In this document: piece after piece, positions 7,013 to 13,398 of the stretch
How positions within the stretch are numbered: the first letter of the stretch is position 1
Layout: each line of letters begins with the position of its first letter
Assembly: GCA_964492545.1 (NCBI GenBank)
Contig: CAZBKO010000026.1
Span: forward strand, 1-24,587
Origin: RGIG1934 sp964492545
GTDB lineage: Bacteria > Bacillota > Clostridia > Lachnospirales > Lachnospiraceae
DNA length: 24,587 bases
Reading direction: 5' to 3'
Position numbers and translations under genes: made by a program
Notes under the pieces: generated by a model
What the model saw: the letters and a program-made list of their open reading frames with translations, nothing else
Told to the model about the DNA's origin: nothing
Database searches by the model: none

Positions 7013-7432
7013 ATGAGAAAGATTATGCAGTATGTAGTTGCAACAATGGCAGCAGTAACAATGATAATAACACCTATAAGTGCTGAAGCATCAACCAAGT
7101 ACAGTGATACATGGAATGATACGTACGTGACTCAAACGACAGTAACCAATTCAGTTGCAGTTGTTAGAAGAAATACAGATACAAATAAGTATATTGGCAT
7201 ATGCACATATAGCAACAGTTCATATGATTCAGTAGCTATAACAGGATACGTATCATCTGATGGAAAGACATATAAGACAACTATAAGAGGAACTCTTAGT
7301 AATTACAGACAGGGAGGAGATGTACAGACAATAACGGCAGATACAATAAATGCTGATGCCAGATTCAATGCCAGAATAAAATGCACAAGTGGAACAGCCG
7401 TAAATAAGGGCGAAATATATTGGATAGGCTAG
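7013..7432 (+). CDS. Small secreted protein, unknown family, likely quorum-controlled
   Basis: A 139-residue precursor with a clear signal peptide: MRKIMQ, a hydrophobic core, then likely cleavage after A26 (ISAEA|ST). The mature part is about 113 residues, rich in Thr, Ser, Asn and Tyr, probably beta-rich, with two cysteines (ICTYSN and IKCTSG) that could form a disulfide. It ends in EIYWIG. I do not recognise a domain. AAGGAGG at 6997-7003 makes the start strong. It stands alone between an activator-type promoter (6809-6874) and a long hairpin (7447-7492), so it may be made in larger amounts than the transport genes behind it. A secreted bacteriocin-like or matrix protein is possible but unproven. 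Confidence 0.8.
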   Translation: MRKIMQYVVATMAAVTMIITPISAEASTKYSDTWNDTYVTQTTVTNSVAVVRRNTDTNKYIGICTYSNSSYDSVAITGYVSSDGKTYKTTIRGTLSNYRQGGDVQTITADTINADARFNARIKCTSGTAVNKGEIYWIG

Positions 7433-7446
7433 TTACTTTTTGAAAT

Positions 7447-7492
7447 AATTTGAATAGAGACCATACAAGTTGGTATGGTCTTTATTCAAATT
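7447..7492. terminator. 20-bp hairpin after the secreted protein gene
   Basis: Bases 7447-7466 pair with 7473-7492 over 20 bp with one G-T pair and a 6-base loop (AAGTTG). The lower stem is A/T-rich on both sides, so it could stop transcription from either direction. The core AGACCATAC/GTATGGTCT is followed by TTTATTC rather than a pure T run. It probably ends, or trims, the secreted-protein transcript. Confidence 0.75.
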
Positions 7493-7517
7493 TATATAGT
7501 AAACATAAAGCATTACA

Positions 7518-7532
7518 ACTATAAATTATAGT
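7518..7532. repeat. Perfect inverted repeat upstream of the lipoprotein gene
   Basis: ACTATA (7518-7523) and TATAGT (7527-7532) flank AAT. It is A/T-only apart from the outer C and G and could be an operator, but chance is possible at this base composition. I cannot point to a confident promoter between 7493 and 7580. Confidence 0.25.
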
Positions 7533-7579
7533 AGATAGTAAAATACATAGATATTAGTCATAAGAAATGACATTTTATA

Positions 7580-7670
7580 ACTATTTGTGCAGGAGCATAA
7601 CAAATAGTATTTATGGCAGAAGCGAAATCGCCTACGCGAATTTCACTCCGCCCCTTCGCAAAGATGCTCC
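7580..7670 (+). promoter_or_regulatory. Candidate pseudoknotted leader RNA
   Basis: ACTATTTG (7580-7587) pairs perfectly with CAAATAGT (7601-7608). The 13-base loop contains GGAGCAT (7592-7598), which is perfectly complementary to ATGCTCC (7664-7670), 6 bases before the GGAGG of the lipoprotein gene. Between them GCGAA occurs twice (7622-7626, 7636-7640), and both can pair with TTCGC (7655-7659). A further stem is GAAATCG 7624-7630 with CG and ATTTC at 7637-7644. The stretch 7620-7675 is clearly richer in G+C than its surroundings. This looks like a folded regulatory leader; I match it to no known riboswitch class. Confidence 0.45.
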
Positions 7671-7685
7671 GGGATGGAGGATATT

Positions 7686-8960
7686 ATGAGAAAGCAAATA
7701 GTGGTTGTCGCAATAGCCATGGCTATAGTATTTACAGCCGGCTGTCAGAAATACCAGGGGCAGCAGACCACAACACAGTCATATGATGGAGACAGAGTTA
7801 TAGAACATGACCTGACCACACTGGATGAGATACGAAGCACCTCAAGTCAGGTAATTACAGAGGCGCAGGAAGGTAAATGGAAGAATCTTATATTTGAGAA
7901 GTTTACTCCGTACATAACTGATGGAGATGAGATATACAATGTTAACGTGAAAACTCCGGACAGCTATAAGAACCTTAAGGGAGAAGAACTGCTTGATGCG
8001 GAGCTTTCATTTATGGAAGGAATGATAGGGGATTTTTCTAACGGTCTATTTAGAAATGTAATGAGTTATATTCAGGAGGGAGAGTATTCAGATACTGTTA
8101 TACAGGAGTTTAGAGACAAGATAAGGTCAGGAAAGTATGACGATGTGTATGAGATAATGTATCCGGATATTGTTTTTAAGAAGAATAAGATAAAGGAAGG
8201 AAATTATGCTCCATACATCGCAACTAATGCAAAAATGCAGTTTCAGATGTATAATAAAAAGATTGTCAACACAAAGATGGACGATATAATGGCTCGTGGT
8301 GAAGAACCGCCGGCACAGGTTCCAGGGTTGAATATATGGTACCTTGATATAATCGATACAATATATGCCGGTGCTGATGACGGGTCCCTTGATAAGGAGT
8401 ATCAGCTGTTAGATGGAAAGTTAAGCGTAAGGGATGGAATAAAATTCATAGAGGACTATGTTAATACTAAGATGCCGTATGAGACCAATCCAGATATTAA
8501 GGCCAGTGTATATGCCGTGTATGTAATGCCGGTTACTGATGATATATATTGCTATCATTTTAGAATGAGGAGGAGTATATACGGACTTGTGACAGAGGCG
8601 GGATGGCCATCAATGACAGGGGTAACTGGATATCTTGCTGAGTCGGCAGATGCTGAGATAATATTGTCGGATGAAGTGGATGAACTGGCTGACCAGAGGC
8701 TTATAGACAATACAGAGAAGACAGGGGATGTAATCACGGAGATTATACCGATGGATGCAGCCATAGATATCGTTTCCAGTGAAATAGGAGATAATTCAAC
8801 ATATAAGGTATACAGCCTTGAACTTGGCTATGATATTAAGGATATTCAAGGTGATGGTGTACCGGTGTGGAGATTTGAGGTTGAGAATGTTAATACAGAG
8901 GAAACAAGGTTTTTCTTCGTGGATGCAGTAACCGGCAAGGTATATACAAGAGTCTGGTAG
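7686..8960 (+). CDS. Lipoprotein with a PepSY-like C-terminus
   Basis: A 424-residue precursor with a lipoprotein signal: MRKQ, hydrophobic core, lipobox ending TAGC, so C20 would be lipidated and the protein held on the outer face of the membrane. The body is mixed charged sequence without a family I can name. The last 85 residues or so (VPVWRFEVENV, then FFFVDAVTGKVYTRVW) resemble PepSY/YpeB-type repeats. The start at 7686 follows GGAGG (7676-7680); an in-frame ATG at 7674 would overlap that site. It is 13 bases upstream of the first permease, so it is most likely part of the transporter, as an accessory or immunity lipoprotein. More G+C-rich by eye than the kinase gene before it. Confidence 0.8.
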   Translation: MRKQIVVVAIAMAIVFTAGCQKYQGQQTTTQSYDGDRVIEHDLTTLDEIRSTSSQVITEAQEGKWKNLIFEKFTPYITDGDEIYNVNVKTPDSYKNLKGEELLDAELSFMEGMIGDFSNGLFRNVMSYIQEGEYSDTVIQEFRDKIRSGKYDDVYEIMYPDIVFKKNKIKEGNYAPYIATNAKMQFQMYNKKIVNTKMDDIMARGEEPPAQVPGLNIWYLDIIDTIYAGADDGSLDKEYQLLDGKLSVRDGIKFIEDYVNTKMPYETNPDIKASVYAVYVMPVTDDIYCYHFRMRRSIYGLVTEAGWPSMTGVTGYLAESADAEIILSDEVDELADQRLIDNTEKTGDVITEIIPMDAAIDIVSSEIGDNSTYKVYSLELGYDIKDIQGDGVPVWRFEVENVNTEETRFFFVDAVTGKVYTRVW

Positions 8961-8973
8961 GAGGAGATAACAG

Positions 8974-9876
8974 GTGGGAAAGATAAGACATATCGTTAAG
9001 GAAGATCTTAAAAAGATGCTGACCAGCACTACGTTTTGGTGTGCAATTATGGCATTTGTGGTAATAAGCCTGATGGGTTCTGTTGCCCGTGACATGGAAA
9101 ATCAGAATCACAACATTTTTGATCTTCTGCTTAATTATTCAAAATCAGAGATAATGAATGAAATGACAGTAAGTGCCAAAAGTATTATTTATACAGGGTC
9201 ATCGAGCTATCTGTGGATGTTTGCTCCGGTAATCGCAGGCATGCCAATAATTCCGCTGCTGTGTGCTGAACGAAAGAATAAAGCCATGAGATATGAGCTA
9301 TATAGAGTTGGAAAGACAAGATTTATGTTTGGCAAGCTTTTTTCATCAATGTTAAGTGGTGGAATGGTATTTATGTTTGGATATGCAATATTTATGATAG
9401 CAGTATACATCCTAATGCCGATTAAGGGCATGTCCGGAAATACTGTGCCGGAATATATGGATTCATTAGTATACGTTCATCCGGGATTTACTGAACTGTA
9501 TAGCAGGTATGGATTTATTCTGATTGTTGCAGCCAAACTGGTGCTGTTCTTTATATATGGAGCTGTATCATCTGCATTTGCATACATGCTGTCTTCGTTT
9601 ATTATGAATAAATACATAGTGTTATGTGTTCCATATATTTTCAACTATATATTGTGCATGTTTGCTGACAGGCAGATGATGAGAACAGGATTTGGTGAAT
9701 TATCAAGAACCTGTCAAAGAATAATTATTGAGGTTAAGTGTTCAAATCTTGAAGGGATATTTCTACATGAGTGGGCTTCCATAAAAATATTCTGTATAAT
9801 TCATGGAAGTCTGATAACATTGTGTGTGATAGTGTATGCCATTGTTATGAACAGGAGGTGTGACTGTGGACAGTAA
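8974..9876 (+). CDS. ABC-2 type permease, first subunit
   Basis: A 300-residue protein with about six hydrophobic helices: near 20-37, 70-92, 118-142, 182-210, 212-232 and 272-292. It has a charged start (MGKIRHIVKEDLKKML) and the layout of ABC-2 export permeases. The start is GTG at 8974 behind AGGAGGAG (8959-8966). It lies between the lipoprotein and a second permease whose start it overlaps by 11 bases, indicating translational coupling. With the ATPase at 10746 it should form an export or self-protection transporter; the substrate is unknown. Confidence 0.8.
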   Translation: MGKIRHIVKEDLKKMLTSTTFWCAIMAFVVISLMGSVARDMENQNHNIFDLLLNYSKSEIMNEMTVSAKSIIYTGSSSYLWMFAPVIAGMPIIPLLCAERKNKAMRYELYRVGKTRFMFGKLFSSMLSGGMVFMFGYAIFMIAVYILMPIKGMSGNTVPEYMDSLVYVHPGFTELYSRYGFILIVAAKLVLFFIYGAVSSAFAYMLSSFIMNKYIVLCVPYIFNYILCMFADRQMMRTGFGELSRTCQRIIIEVKCSNLEGIFLHEWASIKIFCIIHGSLITLCVIVYAIVMNRRCDCGQ

Positions 9877-10741
9877 TATTTCGTTGAGAAAGATATGGAG
9901 TGTGGGAAGAACGGAGTATGTGAAATGGGTATTGAATGCCAGAATGATACTGTTTCTTTCACTTAATGTATTCCTGTTTGATTATGTAACACGGGTTATG
10001 ATAGATAACGCAGAAAAAATGAATGTACCAATAAACATAATTGAACCATTTATAGCCATAGGTAATTCTTCACTGATGCTGTTTGTTATGCCTATAGTGT
10101 TTCTGGCTTTGATAAGTGATTTCCCAAAAACTGATGGGAATTCCATGTTCTACATGATCAGAACAGGAAAGATTAACTGGTTTCTGGGACAGATGCTGTT
10201 TGCAATAACTGCGGGAATAACGTATGTAGCAGCTATATTTGGAATATCCTGTGTGTGCGTTATGAGTCATGCATTCATATACAATGAGTGGAGCGATGTT
10301 GTGTACAGATACTATAAGTTTTTCCCGGATGATACGGAGAACATTATGCTTGATCTGATTTCAGACAGACTGTATAACAACCTGACACCGGCGCAGGCAC
10401 TGATGCATACAGGACTTCTGATTCTTCTGTTAATAATAATGATAGCACTTATCCAGCTGCTTGCATTTTCATACAGCAGAAAGATGCTGGGGTTATTGTT
10501 CAATATATGCTTTTTGTGTCTGGGAGTTGGTACAACAGTATTCAGCGGAAGTGTTAAGTGGGCATTTCCTGTCAGCAATGCAGTTGCGTGGATGCATTAC
10601 GATGGCATATTTAAAACACCAATAGTACCAATAATTAATTCATATCTGTATTTTATTGCTATTATTGCCGTGCTGACAGTGTGGAACGTAATTATGTTTA
10701 AAAAATATGACTTTTCTAAAGTAAGAGATTTGGAGGATTGA
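9866..10741 (+). CDS. ABC-2 type permease, second subunit
   Basis: A 291-residue membrane protein with about six helices and the cytoplasmic opening SLRKIWSVGRTEYVKWVLN. A large extracytoplasmic segment lies between the third and fourth helices (SHAFIYNEWSDVVYRY on to TPAQALM). GTG at 9866 is the probable start, 7 bases after AGGAGG (9853-9858); GTG at 9860 is too close to that site. It overlaps the first permease and ends 4 bases before the ATPase. The two permeases are not obvious duplicates, so the transporter is probably a heterodimer plus two ATPase copies. Confidence 0.8.
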   Translation: MDSNISLRKIWSVGRTEYVKWVLNARMILFLSLNVFLFDYVTRVMIDNAEKMNVPINIIEPFIAIGNSSLMLFVMPIVFLALISDFPKTDGNSMFYMIRTGKINWFLGQMLFAITAGITYVAAIFGISCVCVMSHAFIYNEWSDVVYRYYKFFPDDTENIMLDLISDRLYNNLTPAQALMHTGLLILLLIIMIALIQLLAFSYSRKMLGLLFNICFLCLGVGTTVFSGSVKWAFPVSNAVAWMHYDGIFKTPIVPIINSYLYFIAIIAVLTVWNVIMFKKYDFSKVRDLED

Positions 10742-10745
10742 TGGA

Positions 10746-11417
10746 ATGGAAAATACAGTGGAAAACATTATTCAGGTCAGGGATGTGAATCTCATTATTG
10801 GGAAAGAGCAGATTTTGCATGACATAAATGTGGATTTTGAAAAGGGTAAAATACATGGTCTGATCGGCCGAAACGGCTCAGGAAAGACAATGCTTATGAA
10901 ATGTATATGCGGTTTTGTAAGATATACATCTGGGGAAATATGTGTTGATGGAAAACGGATTGGAAAGGATACAGACTTTCCAAAGAATATAGGTATTATT
11001 ATAGAGACACCGGGATTCATTCCGTACTATAGCGGATATAAGAATCTGAAGCTTCTTGCCGGACTTAAGAATAAGATTGGAAAGAAGGAAATAGAGGAGA
11101 CCATTGAACTGGTTGGACTTGATCCTAAGTTAAAGAAGGCAGTCAGAAAATACAGCCTTGGTATGAGACAGCGTCTTGGAATGGCACAGGCCATTATGGA
11201 GAATCCTGACATACTGATTTTGGATGAACCGATGAACGGTCTTGATAAGGAAGGCGTGGCAGATATGAGAGAGCTGCTAATGAAGCTTAAGGAAGAAGGA
11301 AAGACAATAATTCTAGCATCCCACTCTTCAGAAGACATCGCAATATTGTGTGATACTGTACATGAGATGGATAAGGGAAAGCTAAGTGAATTCGTTGTAG
11401 AAGGTGAAAAATCATAA
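10746..11417 (+). CDS. ABC transporter ATP-binding protein
   Basis: A 223-residue nucleotide-binding subunit with all motifs: Walker A GRNGSGKT (41-48), signature YSLGMRQRLG, Walker B ILILDEP followed by MNGLD, and the H-loop histidine in ILASHSSED. It matches the family that powers ABC-2 exporters, including those giving peptide or antibiotic resistance. GGAGG just upstream sets the start. It is the last gene of the lipoprotein-permease-permease-ATPase unit. I see no strong terminator after it before the agrD promoter. Confidence 0.93.
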   Translation: MENTVENIIQVRDVNLIIGKEQILHDINVDFEKGKIHGLIGRNGSGKTMLMKCICGFVRYTSGEICVDGKRIGKDTDFPKNIGIIIETPGFIPYYSGYKNLKLLAGLKNKIGKKEIEETIELVGLDPKLKKAVRKYSLGMRQRLGMAQAIMENPDILILDEPMNGLDKEGVADMRELLMKLKEEGKTIILASHSSEDIAILCDTVHEMDKGKLSEFVVEGEKS

Positions 11418-11460
11418 TTATAAGTTATATTTCTTGTAGAGTAATTTTAAATTGAATATG

Positions 11461-11527
11461 CAGTTTTTTACATATAAGTAGACAGTTTGTTACATAGATG
11501 AGAATAAACTACTTGGTTTGATATAGT
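11461..11527 (+). promoter_or_regulatory. LytTR-type direct repeat promoter of agrD
   Basis: CAGTTTTTTACATA (11461-11474) and CAGTTTGTTACATA (11483-11496) are 13/14 identical and offset by 22 bases. ACAGTTTGT in the second copy fits the general LytTR consensus [TA][AC][CA]GTTN[AG][TG]. The -10 TATAGT is at 11522-11527; no good -35 is present. The second TACAT core starts 31 bases before the -10, against 32 bases in the promoter at 6809-6874. Activation by one of the two LytTR regulators, hence autoinduction, is inferred. Confidence 0.7.
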
Positions 11528-11559
11528 GAGAATATCAAATGAAAGGAGTAAGACTACTT

Positions 11560-11694
11560 ATGAAAAAGATTGTAAAGATTACTAAGCAGATAGCTGAAAA
11601 AAATCTTAAGAGAGAAGCAAATTCTCTTTGCATATTTTTGTTTTATCAGCCAAATGAACCAGCTGAGATAAAAAGATTCAAACATAAAAGATAG
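11560..11694 (+). CDS. agrD: AgrD-like cyclic autoinducing peptide precursor
   Basis: A 44-residue ORF with the three parts of AgrD: a basic amphipathic N-terminal leader (MKKIVKITKQIAEKNLKRE), a core with a single cysteine, and a C-terminal recognition tail. The core reads ANSLCIFLF followed by YQPNEPAEI. By analogy with Listeria (CFMFV before a YEPEIPEEL-type tail) and other Clostridia with YQPxxP tails, the ring is probably C24-I-F-L-F28 closed as a thiolactone. The number of residues left N-terminal to C24 is unknown. AAAGGAG at 11542-11548 precedes the ATG by 11 bases. A repeat-bearing promoter lies upstream, and agrB, the processing protease, lies 152 bases downstream. AgrB cuts after F28; a second peptidase would trim the leader. 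Confidence 0.88.
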   Translation: MKKIVKITKQIAEKNLKREANSLCIFLFYQPNEPAEIKRFKHKR

Positions 11695-11703
11695 TTTTGA
11701 ATG

Positions 11704-11737
11704 ACAAATTCGCACCGGTTAACCAGTGCGAATTTGT
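11704..11737. terminator. 12-bp hairpin between agrD and agrB
   Basis: ACAAATTCGCAC (11704-11715) pairs perfectly with GTGCGAATTTGT (11726-11737); the 10-base loop contains GGTTAACC. There is no T run (TATATGTAG follows). It may be a leaky terminator or an RNA-end stabiliser that makes agrD mRNA more abundant than agrB mRNA, as seen where a peptide is needed in excess of its processing enzyme. Confidence 0.6.
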
Positions 11738-11846
11738 ATATGTAGATGATAAACAGAGTATGTTGACTTTCGAACACTAGATAGAGATGGAAATGTCGCA
11801 TCAAGTAGGAATCAGACAACTAAATTGATAAGTAGTATGTAGTAAG

Positions 11847-12404
11847 ATGCGTTTATATGAAAAAATAGTGGAAAAAATGATTAAGGAGAATGAGATAAGT
11901 GTTCAAGATAGAGAATTATATGAATATGGAATAACTACATTAATATTAAAAATTATGTTTTTTATTTTTGTAATTCTAGGATTGGTAATCATTGATGAGA
12001 TAGTTACTGGAGTCGCCTTCATGGTAATGTTTATATGTCTGCGAAGAGTGGCGGGCGGAATGCATTGTAGCAGGATAGAAGTATGCTTTGCTATATCTGT
12101 CATGGTTGTAATATTAAGCAGCCTATTGATAAAATATAATTTGTTTGGCATAATATATTATAGATGTATAACTGCCGTATCACAAATATGTATTGTGTTA
12201 ATTGGACCAGTAGACTGTGACAATAAACAGGCATCATATGGTGATAAGAAGTATTTTTGTATTCAAGAGAAAAAGCTATTGCTAATTGCAAGTATTTTTA
12301 TTATTGTATTAGCATTATTAGGAATTAATAGAATAGAGAAAGCTATTGAAAGTGCTATAATTGTTTGCGGAATAACAACTGCGTTCTTTGGAAATGGGGA
12401 GTAA
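11847..12404 (+). CDS. agrB: AgrB-like peptide-processing membrane endopeptidase
   Basis: A 185-residue integral membrane cysteine protease that cuts the AgrD C-terminal tail and forms the thiolactone. The catalytic pair is H73 and C80 in RRVAGGMHCSRIEVC, with the family spacing of six residues (S. aureus H77 and C84). About four to six hydrophobic segments follow residue 30 (near 31-50, 53-66, 79-95, 98-122, 143-160 and 166-182). The start at 11847 is the first ATG, but only a poor ribosome site precedes it, which fits low expression. It ends one base before the second regulator, so the two are coupled. No kinase gene follows, unlike the usual agrBDCA order. Confidence 0.92.
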   Translation: MRLYEKIVEKMIKENEISVQDRELYEYGITTLILKIMFFIFVILGLVIIDEIVTGVAFMVMFICLRRVAGGMHCSRIEVCFAISVMVVILSSLLIKYNLFGIIYYRCITAVSQICIVLIGPVDCDNKQASYGDKKYFCIQEKKLLLIASIFIIVLALLGINRIEKAIESAIIVCGITTAFFGNGE

Positions 12405-12405
12405 T

Positions 12406-13152
12406 ATGGTATTAATATATATGTGCGATGATGAAGAAAAATATACAGATATACTAAGTCGAATTATTTACGAGTATTTTCAGAAAAAAGAAATACAGAT
12501 AGTAATTAAAACTTTTACAGATACTTCGGAAATGATGGTTCAGGTCAAGAATGAGAAAAATAATATAGATTTGTTTTTTATGGATATTGAACTGGGGAAT
12601 GACAATGGCATAGAAGTAGCTGAAAGAATAAACAATGAGCTCGGACCGGGAAAAATTATCTATATATCATCACATGATGAATATGTGTATGATGTATTCA
12701 AAACTTCACCGATTGATTATATTAGAAAACCATTTAGTAGTGATAAAATATTTGAAATATTGGATAGAATCAAGCTTTATGATAAGAGTCAGAATAAAAT
12801 CTCAGTTATAGCTAAAAGAAAAGAAATTATAATAGATATTGATGATATATGCTATGCAGAAAGCCAAGGTAGACTTTTATGTATTCATTTGAAAAGAGAA
12901 GTGGTAGATATCTATTGTAAAGTGGATGAATTCGAGAAAGTAATATCGGAAAAGTCTTCTTTATTTATTAGAATACATAAATCAATATTAGTAAACTACA
13001 ATTATATTGAGGCATTTAATAGTGAATATATTGAAATGAATGATGGAGCACAATTCAATATAAGTCGAAAATATCAGAATGAAGTGAAGAATAGATATAT
13101 AAGAGAAATAAAAAGTAAGACAATGCATGAATTTGATAACAAGAATAATTAG
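12406..13152 (+). CDS. LytTR response regulator (AgrA-like), second copy, without adjacent kinase
   Basis: A 248-residue regulator. Receiver domain: acidic pocket CDDE (8-9), phospho-acceptor D60 (FFMDIELGNDNG), K108 (YIRKPF). The LytTR domain from about 135 has CYAESQGRLLCIHL, FIRIHKSILVNYNYI and FNISRKYQNEV. The start at 12406 is placed by GGGGAG (12395-12400); an in-frame ATG at 12388 would overlap agrB. It is co-transcribed with agrB. With no kinase beside it, it must be phosphorylated by the kinase at 5508-6782, by another kinase elsewhere, or act differently from the first copy. No terminator is visible after it; the next promoter starts 61 bases on. Confidence 0.93.
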   Translation: MVLIYMCDDEEKYTDILSRIIYEYFQKKEIQIVIKTFTDTSEMMVQVKNEKNNIDLFFMDIELGNDNGIEVAERINNELGPGKIIYISSHDEYVYDVFKTSPIDYIRKPFSSDKIFEILDRIKLYDKSQNKISVIAKRKEIIIDIDDICYAESQGRLLCIHLKREVVDIYCKVDEFEKVISEKSSLFIRIHKSILVNYNYIEAFNSEYIEMNDGAQFNISRKYQNEVKNRYIREIKSKTMHEFDNKNN

Positions 13153-13213
13153 CAAATATGCACAAAAAACCCACTTAAATATTATAGAAATGATACAAAA
13201 ATTATAAAATGCG

Positions 13214-13242
13214 TTGACATGTAACATTTGATATGATATTTT
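13214..13242 (+). promoter_or_regulatory. Promoter of the beta-glucoside operon
   Basis: TTGACA (13214-13219), a 17-base spacer and TATTTT (13237-13242), with TGA directly before the -10 (extended form). The start near 13249 lies just upstream of the first antiterminator site. I found no convincing cre site nearby. Confidence 0.75.
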
Positions 13243-13263
13243 GTTTCTAGAAGTTATTATGAG

Positions 13264-13346
13264 TGTTACTGGTAATGCAGGCATAACCATCATTGAGAAC
13301 GAATAGTTGTACCTATTTGGTGATATCAGTGTATGGTTATTTTTAT
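13264..13346 (+). promoter_or_regulatory. RAT antiterminator site 1 with overlapping terminator
   Basis: The RAT element runs from 13264 to 13288 (TGTTACTGGTAATGCAGG, then CATAACC) and matches the family bound by BglG/LicT proteins. The terminator stem ATAACCAT (13283-13290) pairs with ATGGTTAT (13333-13340), followed by TTTTATTTTA. The 3' end of RAT is the 5' arm of the terminator, the classic exclusive arrangement: bound protein holds RAT open and blocks the terminator. It lies before licT, so licT controls its own expression. Confidence 0.9.
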
Positions 13347-13398
13347 TTTACAGATATTATTAGTGATCAACTATTACCAATTAAGCAGGAGGTTATCA

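Noticed and set aside
7013..7432. Lactococcin 972-type bacteriocin
   Set aside because: Gene context (secreted protein plus ABC genes) is suggestive, but the mature sequence shows none of the motifs I recall for that family and is longer.
7493..7579. LytTR-type direct repeat in front of the lipoprotein gene
   Set aside because: TTACAA and TACAT occur, but at offsets of about 12 or 30 bases, not the 21-22 seen in the two supported promoters.
10772..11338. Minus-strand open frames inside the ABC ATPase gene
   Set aside because: They are antisense shadows of a gene with complete Walker and signature motifs.
13153..13213. Search for a terminator after the second LytTR regulator
   Set aside because: The stretch is A-rich with no stable stem; I could not support a terminator and left it out.
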